In this document: one piece after another, positions 1 to 9,732 of the stretch
Numbering within the stretch: position 1 is the first letter of the stretch
Layout: each line of letters starts with the position of its first letter
Source: Candidatus Zhuqueibacterota bacterium
Lineage (GTDB): Bacteria > Zhuqueibacterota > Zhuqueibacteria > Oceanimicrobiales > Oceanimicrobiaceae
Length of the DNA: 64,000 nt
Assembly: GCA_029262055.1 (NCBI GenBank)
Contig: JAJDAD010000092.1
Coordinates: 124,001-188,000, forward strand
Direction: 5' to 3'
Notes under the pieces: generated by a model
Told to the model about the DNA's origin: nothing
Database searches by the model: none
What the model saw: only the letters and a program-made list of their open reading frames with translations
Made by a program: the position numbers and the translations under genes

Positions 1-1
1 T

Positions 2-901
2 GAAGTAACCGGAACGCTCCTGAATCCGTCTGTCACAGATTCCAGCAGAGACGGAGCCTCCTTTCATTTCTTGCAAGCGATGCAGGAGTTGCGCTTTTCG
101 GTGATTCAAAAGCCGCTCATCCGTGCCTGTGGGCGCTTCATGGTGAATTTCCCCTCATCCGAAAACACCGATAAGGTACTGTTCTGGCGTGCCGAGTTGT
201 CGCGCGATAAGAAGCCACATAACGCAATGGCTGATTATCTCAAACTAATCAACCTGCACGACCGTAGCTTGTACGTCACCGCGAGCATGTTGGAATTAGC
301 CGAACTGTACAGTTCGGAACTGAAAGACCATGACCAGGCCATAGTGACACTGCATACTTTTCTGCAGAACTTTCCAGATGATCCGCAAGCACCGCAGGCA
401 CAGGTACGTATCGCTGAGATAGAAGAGGGCAAGAAAAAACAGTACCGCAAAGCCATAACCGAGTATCTGCAAGTCGTGGCGAAGTATCCGAAAAGCCTGG
501 AAGCCGCACCAGCTTTATTTGCGGCGGCCAAGCTACACGAAAACAAATTCAGGGAATATGAGGAGGCGATCAAAATCTACCTGCGGGTGGTGGAAGAATT
601 CCCGGGTGATCTAAAAGCCCCCTATGCATTTGCCGAGGCTGCGGAAATCTATGAAAAGCGCTTGAAGGACTATGGCAACGCAGCCAGCGTCTATTTCAAG
701 ATTTACGGCAATTATCCGGAAAGCTCCATTGCTGCGGAATCACTCTTTGCCGCCGCGGAAATCAATGAAAAACGCCTGGAGGACTTCGACAAAGCGGTTA
801 TGTACTACCGGTTCGTGGTGGACAAGTACCCCGACAGCAGGCTTGCCCTGAAAGCAAACAGACGGCTGGAAAAGCTAACGCGACAGGCGGTTAAGGAGTA
901 G
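2..901 (+). CDS. TPR-repeat protein, 5' end outside the window
   Basis: The reading frame is open from the left edge, so this is the C-terminal part (about 299 residues) of a longer protein; internal TTG/ATG codons at 71 and 80 need not be the start. From about residue 60 it consists of repeated helical units with the pattern D-x-A-I-x-x-Y-x-x-V-x-x-x-Y-P and A-A-x-I/L-x-E, each near 36-40 residues. These are tetratricopeptide repeats of the kind found in BamD/YbgF/Tol-associated proteins. TPRs are protein-interaction scaffolds; no catalytic residues are visible. It converges with dsbD, and the 92 bp between them is mostly a large imperfect palindrome. The specific partner or pathway cannot be read from this fragment. 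Confidence 0.8.
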   Translation, partial: EVTGTLLNPSVTDSSRDGASFHFLQAMQELRFSVIQKPLIRACGRFMVNFPSSENTDKVLFWRAELSRDKKPHNAMADYLKLINLHDRSLYVTASMLELAELYSSELKDHDQAIVTLHTFLQNFPDDPQAPQAQVRIAEIEEGKKKQYRKAITEYLQVVAKYPKSLEAAPALFAAAKLHENKFREYEEAIKIYLRVVEEFPGDLKAPYAFAEAAEIYEKRLKDYGNAASVYFKIYGNYPESSIAAESLFAAAEINEKRLEDFDKAVMYYRFVVDKYPDSRLALKANRRLEKLTRQAVKE

Positions 902-920
902 GTGGTAGGCCAGGTTTTCT

Positions 921-1001
921 CTCGCAAAGCCGCAAAGATCGCAGAGAAGAACACAATCCCAAGGCCTTTGTTTTTCTTAGCGTTCTTTGCGTCTTAGCGA
1001 G
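921..1001. repeat. Imperfect palindromic element (31-bp arms, CGCAAAG-rich)
   Basis: The left arm (921-951) and right arm (971-1001) are inverted copies differing at about six positions, separated by a 19-bp loop. Each arm has the internal pattern CGCAAAG repeated. The right arm carries the stop codon and last two codons of dsbD (994-1001). It could form a long hairpin in either transcript, but neither side has a proper T-tract, so a simple intrinsic terminator is not convincing. It looks like a dispersed palindromic repeat (MITE/REP-like); no second copy was noticed in this window. Confidence 0.6.
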
Positions 1002-2787
1002 CGACTTCAGCCATGATTTCTACAAATTCCCCCGGCTCAAAACCAACCAATTCATCCGTAAACCTGCGGGACTCTTTCCCATCCGGTCCCAGCAAAATGA
1101 TCGTAGGTACGCCGTGCACGCCGTAGCGTTTGCGCAATAGCTCCACTTCCTCGCTCTTTTCCACAGTCAAATCAGCCTTCAGTGCGACAAAACGTTCTGC
1201 TGCGTCGACAACGGGTGTTGCTCTGAAAAGGTTGGCGTCAATCTGTTTACACGGAATACACCAATCCGCGTAGAAATCGATCAGGATGGGCTTACCTGCG
1301 GCATGGGCGTCCGTCACCAGTTGCTCGTCGTAATGCTGCCAGGCAATTTGCGGGGCATTTGCCGTCTGCCAGGCGGAAACCGAGGTCCACGCACCAAACA
1401 AAATGAAAGCCGCTCCGGCCAGATATTTGAGCGGCCTGAACCAGTCAAAATTTGCGCTGGACTTATCCAGAAAACCGATCAGTACCCCGCCGCCGACCAG
1501 GGTCAAGGTCATCAATGCAACGTACACCGGCTCCGGAATCAGGGTGTTGATGAAGTAAATTGCCACCGCCACCATGATGACGCCGAACACTTTCTTAACC
1601 CAGATCATCCAGACTCCCGACTGTGGCAGGCGTTCCAAAGAACCGGAGAACGTACCCAGGACAAAATAGGGCAGACCCAAACCAAGCGAGAGGACAAAAA
1701 ACATCAGGAATCCCAGCACGGGATCGCCTTGCGCCGCCACGTAAGTCAGCAGGCTCAAGACAAAAGGCCCGATGCAGGGCGCTGCCACGATGCCGACCGT
1801 TAAGCCCATGAACAGCGCTCCGGCATATCCCTGCCGGGAACCGCCGGCGAGCTGGTTCAGGAAAGTCGGGACCCGGATTTCAAACCCGCCGAACATGCTG
1901 AACGCGAAGATCAGGAAGACGCAGGCAATGCCGACAAGTACCAGTGGATTTTGCAGGGAAGAGCCGAGAATGCCGCCGGTCATGGCTGCTGCCACGCCAA
2001 GCGCCGAGTAGGTGATGGACATGCCTAGCACATAAAACAGCGCCAATGAAACAGATTTGCTGAGTTTGCCGGAAGATTGTCCGACAAAGAAACTGATAGT
2101 GATCGGAATGATCGGGTAGACGCATGGGGTTAAATTCAGAGCCAGGCCACCCACGAAGATTACCGCGAGCGTCAAAACCAGTCCCTGGCTGGCGATGAGG
2201 TTGGTTATTTCATTCTGGCCCTGACTGCGTTCTCCCTGCAGCGTTTGCAGGGGGGCGGGTTCGATGGAAAATTTCTCCTGATTTATCGCATTCACCGCGG
2301 CTTTTTCGTCGTGTACCGGAACAGTGATTTCTATCGGCTCATTTGTCGGGATCAAGCAGGACATATCATTGCAAGCTTGATAGCGGAATGTACCGTTGAT
2401 CGTCATCTTGCCGAATTCTATCTCCTCCGTTGTGCGCGCGGCTATCAGGAAGAGCGTAGCGCCGTCGTAGACTGATAGTGGCGTTTCCGAGAAAGATAAG
2501 GTGAGGTCATGACCATTCGGGTAGTGGATTTTTCCAAATTCAACCCCGGGCACATCCTCAAAAGAAATCTCGGTCGGTATGAGGAATTCTTCATTTGGCG
2601 TATGTGAGTTGATGTGCCAGTCGCCGTGCAATGTGGCAAGGACGCCTATCTTGAATTGGTCGCCGGGTCTGACGGCGTCGACCGATAGAAAATACTCCAC
2701 GGTTATGACATCTGAATTGTCAACCTGTGCGGACACAGCTATCGCGTTGGCTAAGATCAGCAGCCCGGAGAATAGTACTCTTTTCAT
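994..2787 (-). CDS. dsbD: Thiol:disulfide interchange protein DsbD
   Basis: A 597-residue inner-membrane protein that passes electrons from cytoplasmic thioredoxin to periplasmic thiols. An N-terminal signal peptide (about 1-20) is followed by an immunoglobulin-like DsbD-alpha domain with the cysteine pair in CNDMSC. An eight-helix CcdA-type membrane domain follows (about 195-475), with its cysteines in LTPCVYP and APCIGP. The C-terminal thioredoxin-like domain carries WCIPCK. All three cysteine pairs of the relay are present and the length matches the family (about 570-600). Reduced periplasmic thiols are needed for cytochrome c maturation, which fits the many heme proteins in this window, although this gene is unlinked to them. 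It is divergent from the acylase gene. Confidence 0.95.
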   Translation of the reverse strand: MKRVLFSGLLILANAIAVSAQVDNSDVITVEYFLSVDAVRPGDQFKIGVLATLHGDWHINSHTPNEEFLIPTEISFEDVPGVEFGKIHYPNGHDLTLSFSETPLSVYDGATLFLIAARTTEEIEFGKMTINGTFRYQACNDMSCLIPTNEPIEITVPVHDEKAAVNAINQEKFSIEPAPLQTLQGERSQGQNEITNLIASQGLVLTLAVIFVGGLALNLTPCVYPIIPITISFFVGQSSGKLSKSVSLALFYVLGMSITYSALGVAAAMTGGILGSSLQNPLVLVGIACVFLIFAFSMFGGFEIRVPTFLNQLAGGSRQGYAGALFMGLTVGIVAAPCIGPFVLSLLTYVAAQGDPVLGFLMFFVLSLGLGLPYFVLGTFSGSLERLPQSGVWMIWVKKVFGVIMVAVAIYFINTLIPEPVYVALMTLTLVGGGVLIGFLDKSSANFDWFRPLKYLAGAAFILFGAWTSVSAWQTANAPQIAWQHYDEQLVTDAHAAGKPILIDFYADWCIPCKQIDANLFRATPVVDAAERFVALKADLTVEKSEEVELLRKRYGVHGVPTIILLGPDGKESRRFTDELVGFEPGEFVEIMAEVAR

Positions 2788-2991
2788 AGAATGCCAGCTT
2801 TGTGGTTTGTGATAGTTACAGTTTCACGTTGGTAAACAAAAGCTTGTCCGTTTTTGTTTCCGCCGGTTGCAGGCGTCCCGCGGCAAGTAACTTGAAAAAG
2901 TTGTCTGGGTGTCGTAAGTTCCGCCTGTTGCCAGGGCAAGATAGCGACATCGCTTGAAATCTTGCAACAGATATTTCCATTTATCAAGTTC
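2788..2991. promoter_or_regulatory. Divergent intergenic region between dsbD and the acylase gene
   Basis: About 200 bp separate the divergent starts of dsbD and the acylase-family gene, so promoters for both should lie here. No clean sigma-70 or sigma-54 hexamer pair with correct spacing could be assigned on either strand. Confidence 0.4.
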
Positions 2992-5433
2992 ATGTTACGG
3001 GCAAAAGCCATGATACGATGGGTCAAATTCCTGTCAATGACCGTCGCCGCCATCGCTGCGATTATTGCGTTGAACACTTCCTGGGGAGTTGTTCCGCCAT
3101 TGGGAAAGCTTTTGGACCCATTTCACGGTTTTTGGCAAAACGCGGAGACAAACGCCACACCCGTTGACGAGACGCTCTCATTTCCGGAACTGCACGACCA
3201 GGTGACCATCAAGTATGACGACCGCGGGGTGCCGCATATTTTTGCCGGGAGCGACTATGACCTCTACTTTGCTCAGGGATTTGTGGTGGCGCGTGACCGT
3301 CTTTGGCAAATGGAGTTTCTGACCCACCTCGCTGCCGGGCGCTTGTCGGAAATTTTCGGTGAAAGGACATTTGAGCTCGACAAATATCAACGCCGGATCG
3401 GACTAACGTACGGGGCGCAAAATACGCTCAAAGAAATGCAGAGCGATTCTGTTCAAACCCTGCTCACAAGTGCCTATACAGCGGGCGTTAACAGCTACAT
3501 CGCGACCCTCACGCCCGACGACTACCCGTTGGAGTACAAGATTCTGGATTATGCTCCCGAACCATGGAGCCCGCTGAAATGTGCCCTTCTGCTCAAGTAC
3601 ATGTCCTGGAACCTCAGCGGATATAACAGCGATCTGCGCATGTCGAACACGCTTGCAAAGTTTGGTAAAGAAGTCGTCACCGATCTCTTTCCTAACTCTC
3701 CCGGAAGGATGGATCCAGTCATCCCAAACGGGACGCGCTGGCCGTTCAAGCCGGTGCCGGTAAAAGCGCCGGAGAAAGAATTCCAGCCCAGTGTCTCGCG
3801 ACCCCTGTTGCCACGCCAACCAAATCCCGCCAACGGCAGCAATAATTGGGCGGTCTCCGGCTCGAAAACAACGAGCGGTTTTCCACTGCTGGCCAACGAT
3901 CCGCACCTGGAGCTGAATCTCCCGTCGATCTGGTACGAGATTCAAATGACTGCGCCGGGCGTCAACGTCTACGGCGTTACGCTGCCCGGGTCTCCCAGCG
4001 TCATCATCGGGTTCAATGAGGCCGTCGCGTGGGGTGTGACCAACTCCGGCGCGGACGTCATTGACTGGTACGAAATCAAGTTCAAAGATGACAGCTACAG
4101 CCAATATTGGTACGACGGTGCCTGGAAAGCAAGCACCAGAGTCATAGAGAAGATAGAAATCCGCGGCCAAGCAGCGGTAAACGACACGATTGTTTTCACA
4201 CACCACGGGCCGGTCTCACAATTGCCGGGGGAAAGTGCTTTGCGTGCGAACGTTCCCGCCGGACACGCCCTGCGCTGGCTCGGCCATGATGCGACACCCG
4301 AAGCACGCTGCTACTACTACCTCAACCGCGCTCAGAATTACGACGAGTATGTGAACGCCATTGCCAGCTACCACTGTCCGGCGCAAAACTTCGTCTTTGC
4401 TGCAGGAGACGGAGATATAGCGATCTGGCACAACGGCAAGTTCCCTGCCAGGTGGAGGGAGCAAGGCAAATATGTTCTGGACGGCAGTGATCCACTACAC
4501 GACTGGCAAGCCTGGTTGCCCCATGAGCACAATCCGCACATGAAAAACCCACAGCGCGGCTTTGTCAGTTCCGCCAATCAGAATCCGGCGGCGCCGGATT
4601 ATCCTTATTATCTCGGATGGAATTTTGAGCCATACTACCGCGGCGCTCGTATCAATGAATGGCTCGCTTCGTCGAGCCGGATGGACCCCAATGATTTTCG
4701 CATCTTGCAGTTGGACACAAAGAATCTGCACGCCGAATCTGTGCTGCCCGCTTTGCTCCGCCTGCTGGAACCGGATAAGCTAACGAGCGCACAAAATGCG
4801 ATTTTGCAGAGACTTACAAAGTGGGATTACTTCAACGATGCGGACAAAGCCGGACCTACTATTTTCACCAGGTGGTGGGCGCTCCTCTATCATGCCATCT
4901 GGGACGATGAATTTAGCGGCTACCTGCGCGTCCCTCACAAAGACCGTACCGTACAGTTGATTTTGGAAGACCCGCAGTCGCAATGGTTTGACCAAAAACA
5001 GAGCGAGACCACTGAGTCGTTGGCAGACCTGGCAAAGAGCACATTTGCAGGCGCCTGTTCTGAACTGGAAACAGAGCTCGGCCTGTTGGGTGATGACTGG
5101 CATTGGGGCTCGTACCGGGGGACCGATATTGTTCACCTGGGGAGAATCCCCGGCATGGGGATTCTCAATTTGGACTTGGGTGGCGACTTGGGCATTGTCA
5201 ACGCCACCGGAAAAACCCACGGCCCATCCTGGCGCATGGTGGTTGCGCTCGGCCCCGAAGTCGAGGCCTGGGGTATTTACCCGGGCGGACAGTCCGGCAA
5301 TCCGGGCAGCCCGCGCTATGACGAGTTCGTCGAACAGTGGGCGGCAGGCGAGTTGGCTGAGCTGCTTTTTCTAAAATCCGCAGATGACGAACGGGCCCAG
5401 GCTGCGTCGCGGCTGACGCTGAGCCCACGCTGA
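2992..5433 (+). CDS. Penicillin acylase family (Ntn-hydrolase) amidohydrolase
   Basis: An 813-residue member of the penicillin amidase/acyl-homoserine-lactone acylase family, which cleaves amide bonds of acylated substrates after autoproteolytic maturation in the periplasm. The N-terminus has a hydrophobic anchor or signal. The alpha-chain part has WQMEFL and AGRLSEIFG. The hallmark beta-chain start GSNNWAVSG places the nucleophilic N-terminal serine at about residue 283, followed by LLANDPHLEL. Later motifs (GVTNSGAD, GSPRYDEF near the C-terminus) also fit the family. The start is uncertain: TTG 2962, ATG 2992 and ATG 3010 are all in frame and none has a strong ribosome site. The natural substrate cannot be deduced; penicillin G is only the family name. 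The methyltransferase follows after 7 bp. Confidence 0.88.
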   Translation: MLRAKAMIRWVKFLSMTVAAIAAIIALNTSWGVVPPLGKLLDPFHGFWQNAETNATPVDETLSFPELHDQVTIKYDDRGVPHIFAGSDYDLYFAQGFVVARDRLWQMEFLTHLAAGRLSEIFGERTFELDKYQRRIGLTYGAQNTLKEMQSDSVQTLLTSAYTAGVNSYIATLTPDDYPLEYKILDYAPEPWSPLKCALLLKYMSWNLSGYNSDLRMSNTLAKFGKEVVTDLFPNSPGRMDPVIPNGTRWPFKPVPVKAPEKEFQPSVSRPLLPRQPNPANGSNNWAVSGSKTTSGFPLLANDPHLELNLPSIWYEIQMTAPGVNVYGVTLPGSPSVIIGFNEAVAWGVTNSGADVIDWYEIKFKDDSYSQYWYDGAWKASTRVIEKIEIRGQAAVNDTIVFTHHGPVSQLPGESALRANVPAGHALRWLGHDATPEARCYYYLNRAQNYDEYVNAIASYHCPAQNFVFAAGDGDIAIWHNGKFPARWREQGKYVLDGSDPLHDWQAWLPHEHNPHMKNPQRGFVSSANQNPAAPDYPYYLGWNFEPYYRGARINEWLASSSRMDPNDFRILQLDTKNLHAESVLPALLRLLEPDKLTSAQNAILQRLTKWDYFNDADKAGPTIFTRWWALLYHAIWDDEFSGYLRVPHKDRTVQLILEDPQSQWFDQKQSETTESLADLAKSTFAGACSELETELGLLGDDWHWGSYRGTDIVHLGRIPGMGILNLDLGGDLGIVNATGKTHGPSWRMVVALGPEVEAWGIYPGGQSGNPGSPRYDEFVEQWAAGELAELLFLKSADDERAQAASRLTLSPR

Positions 5434-5440
5434 GAATGTC

Positions 5441-6511
5441 ATGATTACCACACACCAGATAGTATGGGAATCTTCAACCAATCTCGCTCAGATTCCTGAC
5501 GGCTCCATTCACTTAACTGTGACGTCGCCGCCGTATCCCATGATTTCTATGTGGGATGAGGTATTCATAAAACAGAATCACATGGTTGCGGAGGCCCTGG
5601 CCAGTGGGGAGGGCGACACAGCGTTCCAGTACATGCACGAAGAACTGGACAAAGTGTGGCGCGAAGTTTACAGAGTTACTGCGCCCGGCGGAATCATTTG
5701 TATAAACATCGGCGATGCCACCCGAACGCTCAACCAGGTTTTCAAGCTCTATTCGAATCACTCGCGAATTCTGAGTAGTTGTTTAAAGCTTGGGTTGAGC
5801 AACCTGCCAAATGTACTTTGGAGAAAACCAACCAACGCCCCGACCAAATTCATGGGCTCAGGCATGATGCCGCCCGGGGCTTACGTCACATTGGAACACG
5901 AGCACATCCTGATCTTCAGGAAAGGTCGAAAGCGAGTATTTGACTCCGAGGCGTCCCAAAAATTGCGGCGGGAAAGCGCCTTCTTTTGGGAGGAAAGAAA
6001 CAAGTGGTTTTCGGACATATGGGATCTAAAGGGCACATCGCAAAATATGCCGGCAGCGAGTGGCCGAAGCAGAAGCGGGGCATTCCCCTTCGAGATTGCG
6101 TACAGATTGATCAACATGTTTTCGGTTAAGCGCGATACGGTGTTGGACCCGTTTCTGGGCACGGGAACGACCGCCGTTGCTGCCGCCGCATCCGGTAGAA
6201 ATAGCATCGGCTATGAACTGGATGGCAGCTTGTCCGACACAATCTCCAGGAATCTATCGACCGGGGTTGTTGAGTTTGCCAATGACAGGATAAGGCAACG
6301 CTTTGGCGCGCATCTCCGTTTCGTGGAGAAAAAGGAGAGTGAAGGCGGTGTCGAGGCCATTAAATACAAAAGTCAACAATACGACTTCCCGGTACTGACT
6401 AAGCAGGAGGTCGCTATCCAAATTGACTATTTACGTTCCATCGAGCAAACAGGTGATTTCATCTACAAGGTTGAATATTTTGCCGAGCCTACCGTAAATC
6501 ATCGCGAGTGA
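5441..6511 (+). CDS. Site-specific DNA methyltransferase, beta class (N4-cytosine or N6-adenine)
   Basis: A 356-residue S-adenosylmethionine-dependent DNA modification enzyme. The catalytic motif IV is TSPPYP near residue 27, and the SAM-binding motif I DPFLGTGTTAVAA lies toward the C-terminus (about 228). This IV-before-I order is the beta arrangement of amino-methyltransferases. The SPPY form is commonest in N4-cytosine enzymes but does not exclude N6-adenine. The region between (about 90-220) would hold the target recognition domain. No restriction endonuclease or specificity gene is next to it, so it appears solitary, although a short or divergent nuclease outside the window cannot be excluded. 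It begins 7 bp after the acylase stop. Confidence 0.88.
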   Translation: MITTHQIVWESSTNLAQIPDGSIHLTVTSPPYPMISMWDEVFIKQNHMVAEALASGEGDTAFQYMHEELDKVWREVYRVTAPGGIICINIGDATRTLNQVFKLYSNHSRILSSCLKLGLSNLPNVLWRKPTNAPTKFMGSGMMPPGAYVTLEHEHILIFRKGRKRVFDSEASQKLRRESAFFWEERNKWFSDIWDLKGTSQNMPAASGRSRSGAFPFEIAYRLINMFSVKRDTVLDPFLGTGTTAVAAAASGRNSIGYELDGSLSDTISRNLSTGVVEFANDRIRQRFGAHLRFVEKKESEGGVEAIKYKSQQYDFPVLTKQEVAIQIDYLRSIEQTGDFIYKVEYFAEPTVNHRE

Positions 6512-6642
6512 AGACGTAGAAGTTGACAAACACTTTTTTCGAAGTTCGCTCTTTTCAGCCATCCACATTCATTTCTCCAACAGTCTCCATTCGTAGTGCA
6601 GAGGCAGACGGCGCCTGAAGTGGCAGCGTAGTCTGTCGTAAC

Positions 6643-7992
6643 CTATTTCCCGATTGCAAACAGGTGATCCTTACCGCGTACGTACAGCATGCCTTCGGAC
6701 AAGGCGGGCGTGGCCATCAGCAACTCCTGCATGTCATTCACGGCCAGCACCTCAAAAGCGGGGCCTGTTTTCACGACGTAGATTTCGCCGTCTTCTCCCG
6801 GCAAGTAGAGCTTGTCATCCGCCGCCACCGGAGATGCGCTGAAACCACCGCCGCTGTGGGGAATACGTTCACGATAGACCTCTTCGCCGCTGGCCAGCAG
6901 ATAGCAACCCAGGATTCCCTGGTTCAGCAGAACGTACAGGTGTTTGTCATAAATGAGCGGCGTCGGCATGTACGGCCCGACCCGGGTTTTGCTCCACAGG
7001 ACGAACTCGCTTGTGCTTTCCCCGTCAGCGGGTGAAATGTCGCCGGCGCCGCCGGGCCGGATCGCGAAGATAGGCTTCTCGGGGCGACGGCCACTCGCGA
7101 CAATGATCACGCTATCCTTGAATACCGGTGTTGGCGCCGTGATTTTAGAGCTACCCCCCAGGCGCCAGAGTTCTTTGCCGGTCAGAGGTTCGTAGCCATA
7201 AATAAAGTTTGATGAATTGGTGATCAGTTCCACGCGACTTTTGCCCGGATAGATGGTCGGTGTGCCCCAGGAGGGGAGTTCGTCGCGCGACGTCCGCCAT
7301 TTGGTTTCACCCGTTTTGATATCGCAGGCGATGAGAAAAGACTCGTTCTGCGTGTCGCATTGCAGGATGACCAGATCCCGATAGATGAGCGGCGAGCTCG
7401 CCGGGCCCCATTCATAGGTGGGAGCATCGTACGCGCCAACATCTAGCCTGCCCAGGTCTTTTTGCCACAGTAAGTTGCCGTTCAGGTCAAATGCAAAAAC
7501 ACCTTGCGATCCGAAAAACGCCACCACGTAACGCCCGTCGGTGACAGGCGTTGAGTTAGCATAAGTACTCTTGATGTGCCGCTTGTCTTTTGGCACGGAT
7601 TCATCTGCTGTTTCTTGCCAGATCAATTCTCCCGAGTTTTTGTTCAAACAAAGGACTTCCCACTTGTGTACCGATTGATCTTTGGAGGCATCGCCGGAGC
7701 CGTACAGCCCGTGCTTGAAGGTTGCATCCCCCTGGCTACTGACGGCCGTGGTGACATAAATCCTGTCGCCCCAGACAATGGGACTGGAATGCGCCAGTCC
7801 CGGAATGCGGGTCTTCCATTTGATGTTTTCCATGGTTTCGCCGCCCCAGGAGTCGGGCAGGTCCTGGCCGTCGGCGACACCGGCTGCATGCGGCCCGCGA
7901 AACGACGGCCAATTTGAACTTGCGCCTGGCTCATGTGCCTCCTGAGCCCACAGCAGAGATGCGCTGATTAGCAGGTAGAGAAAAATGTGCAT
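6643..7992 (-). CDS. Exported PQQ-type beta-propeller repeat protein
   Basis: A 449-residue protein with a signal peptide (about 1-16, ending LLWAQ), followed by [15 protein letters not shown], the usual opening of planctomycete-type PQQ-like propellers. Blade repeats have the form G-x-L-x-W and T-P-V, for example [19 protein letters not shown] and [10 protein letters not shown]. This fold is shared by BamB and quinoprotein dehydrogenases, but no dehydrogenase catalytic calcium or cysteine motif was seen, so a scaffold or binding role is more likely. Its start has a good ribosome site (GGAGG). It is the last gene of a minus-strand operon, 19 bp after the small membrane protein. Confidence 0.82.
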   Translation of the reverse strand: MHIFLYLLISASLLWAQEAHEPGASSNWPSFRGPHAAGVADGQDLPDSWGGETMENIKWKTRIPGLAHSSPIVWGDRIYVTTAVSSQGDATFKHGLYGSGDASKDQSVHKWEVLCLNKNSGELIWQETADESVPKDKRHIKSTYANSTPVTDGRYVVAFFGSQGVFAFDLNGNLLWQKDLGRLDVGAYDAPTYEWGPASSPLIYRDLVILQCDTQNESFLIACDIKTGETKWRTSRDELPSWGTPTIYPGKSRVELITNSSNFIYGYEPLTGKELWRLGGSSKITAPTPVFKDSVIIVASGRRPEKPIFAIRPGGAGDISPADGESTSEFVLWSKTRVGPYMPTPLIYDKHLYVLLNQGILGCYLLASGEEVYRERIPHSGGGFSASPVAADDKLYLPGEDGEIYVVKTGPAFEVLAVNDMQELLMATPALSEGMLYVRGKDHLFAIGK

Positions 7993-8011
7993 CGTGGCCT
8001 CCGTTTTGTTC

Positions 8012-8278
8012 TTATGAAGATGGCGTGATTCGTCTCAGTTTTTTAAGCGCGTCCTGCCCGGCCACAAATAGCAAGACCAGCCACGGTGCACCGTGGAACA
8101 GGGCGTCCCACCAGTCGACCACTGACATGCCCTTTGCGCCACCGACAATCCAGCGCAGTTTTCCGGCAATGTGTGGCTCAGGTTGGAAGGGCGCCAGTCC
8201 GAGTGTCAGGCAGGCCAGGATGATGATTGCGTACTTGTTCAGTTTGTTCACCGTCACAGTTTGAGAAGCAGTGTCCAC
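8012..8278 (-). CDS. Small membrane protein, unknown function
   Basis: Up to 88 residues with two hydrophobic stretches: [14 protein letters not shown] near the N-terminus and [11 protein letters not shown] near the C-terminus. A basic tail (KKLRR) follows. All plausible starts are GTG: 8278 (overlapping the GNAT gene by 25 bp), 8257 (a GTGA stop-start overlap) and 8251. The coding sense is supported by its tight placement between two clear genes and by the membrane pattern. It is not recognised as a named family; a cytoplasmic-membrane location is inferred. Confidence 0.55.
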   Translation of the reverse strand: MDTASQTVTVNKLNKYAIIILACLTLGLAPFQPEPHIAGKLRWIVGGAKGMSVVDWWDALFHGAPWLVLLFVAGQDALKKLRRITPSS

Positions 8279-8733
8279 GACGTTCCGGACTCGCCGACTT
8301 TCACAAAACCTTCCGATTCGTAGAGTTGTCGTGCGAAATTTTCCGGGGTTACGCTCAAGCTTAGCGCCTCTATCTTTGCCCTGCGCGCAACATTGATAAG
8401 CTCGCGCAGCAACGCCCGGCCAATTCCGCGTGACCGGTATTTTGCCGTGACTCCGATGCCGAGCTCGGGCGTCGAGCTGTCCACAAAACCGTAGGAATGG
8501 TCAGCCTCCGTCCCGAACCGGAACCAGGCCGCGCCGCCTGGTGCGCTGCCGACTTCCGCGATCACGGCTCTGTCTCCGGGGCGTCCCCAATCGGCCAACA
8601 ATTTGGCGAATTCAGGCTTTTTGAAGAATTCAGTCATTTCCGGCCTGGGTTGTTCCGGGTGCCAGAAGAAGGCCTCGAACAACATTTGTTCCAGGAAAGG
8701 CAGGTCTGTCGGTTTGCTTGCGCGGAGTTTCAC
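8254..8733 (-). CDS. GNAT family N-acetyltransferase
   Basis: A 159-residue acetyl-CoA-dependent acyltransferase. The acetyl-CoA-binding motif A reads YRSRGIGRALL at about 100-110, matching the Q/R-x-x-G-x-G/A signature. Motif B, SVTPENFARQLYESEGF, follows, as in GNATs that acetylate small amines or protein N-termini. It starts with GTG at 8733, and its GTGA overlaps the stop of the glycosyltransferase gene (8730-8732), implying translational coupling. The substrate is unknown; linkage to a glycosyltransferase makes an amino-sugar or sugar-linked acceptor possible, but that is inference. Confidence 0.85.
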   Translation of the reverse strand: MKLRASKPTDLPFLEQMLFEAFFWHPEQPRPEMTEFFKKPEFAKLLADWGRPGDRAVIAEVGSAPGGAAWFRFGTEADHSYGFVDSSTPELGIGVTAKYRSRGIGRALLRELINVARRAKIEALSLSVTPENFARQLYESEGFVKVGESGTSWTLLLKL

Positions 8734-9593
8734 GACGGATTTCCTTGCTCCCGGCGTGCAGCTTCGCCAAACTCACTCAGAACCTGGCTTTGGATTTTCT
8801 GGAAGTAATCGACTTCCTCAGTTTTGCCTCGCTTGCCAAATCCGATTAGCAAAACACGGGTTTTCTCAATAATTGTCTGTGCGACCGTGTGACGATATTT
8901 GACCGGCAGATCCGGATTGTCCAGGAGTTTCAGGAGGGACTGTACCCGGTAGCGGTCAAGGCCCCACTGTGCTGACAACTGGTCATCGTGTCCACCGCGC
9001 TTGACGATCAACTGCTCAGGGATAAAGTGAAAAGGGTAGAGGAGAGACGCGCGCAACCACAAGTCGTAATCTTCGCAGGCCGGCAAGGCTTCAGCGAAAA
9101 GCCCGATTTTTTCAAAAAAAACCCGCCGCATCAAAACGGAAGAGGGGCTGACGATGCACAGGGGCAGACACTTCTCGAAAATCCAACCGGAGTGTTTTTG
9201 ATGCTTGCGCCGTGGGTTTACCCGTACGCCGCGCCGGATCCAGGTCTCGTCGGTGTAGCAGACGCCTGCTTCCGGATTCGCCTGCATGAACTCCAATTGA
9301 TGCTTGAGTTTGTCTCTGGTCCACAAATCATCCGAGTCCAAAAAAGTCAGGAACTCACCCGTTGCTGCCCGGATGCCGCGATTGCGTGCCGCACTCGGGC
9401 CCTGGTTCTCCTGATAAATGTGGCGCACCCGGTCGCCGAACTGTGTGAGCATTTCCCTTGTGTCGTCGTCAGAACCGTCGTCCACCACGATTAACTCGAA
9501 CGCCTGGTACGATTGCTCGAGCACCGAGTATAGCGCCTCCCGCAGGAAAGCCGCGCGATTGTAAGTCGGGATAATGACACTTGTTTCGGGCAT
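8730..9593 (-). CDS. Family 2 glycosyltransferase
   Basis: A 287-residue inverting GT-A glycosyltransferase. The N-terminus SVIIPTYNRAAFLREAL and LIVVDDGSDDDT bind the nucleotide sugar. GPSAARNRGI and the DxD-type FLDSDDLW (about residue 88) coordinate the metal and diphosphate. No membrane segments are visible, so it acts in the cytoplasm, probably on lipid-linked surface glycans. It is the first gene of a four-gene minus-strand operon with GNAT, a small membrane protein and the PQQ-type propeller. The ATG at 9593 lacks a clear ribosome site. Donor and acceptor cannot be told from sequence. Confidence 0.9.
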   Translation of the reverse strand: MPETSVIIPTYNRAAFLREALYSVLEQSYQAFELIVVDDGSDDDTREMLTQFGDRVRHIYQENQGPSAARNRGIRAATGEFLTFLDSDDLWTRDKLKHQLEFMQANPEAGVCYTDETWIRRGVRVNPRRKHQKHSGWIFEKCLPLCIVSPSSVLMRRVFFEKIGLFAEALPACEDYDLWLRASLLYPFHFIPEQLIVKRGGHDDQLSAQWGLDRYRVQSLLKLLDNPDLPVKYRHTVAQTIIEKTRVLLIGFGKRGKTEEVDYFQKIQSQVLSEFGEAARREQGNPS

Positions 9594-9732
9594 ACTAAGA
9601 TGGTATTGAAAACGCGGGAGGAAAGCAAGGGGTCGGGTTTGAGGATTTTTCTTGTGTAAAGCGAACTCACTCTTTATCTTAGGTAAATTCCTGCTTGAAT
9701 AATGTGTGAGGCTGATGATGACCCCCCTGCAA

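Noticed and set aside
6643-7992. Quinoprotein dehydrogenase activity for the propeller protein
   Set aside because: Only the propeller repeats are visible; the catalytic aspartate/calcium and disulfide signatures of PQQ dehydrogenases were not seen.
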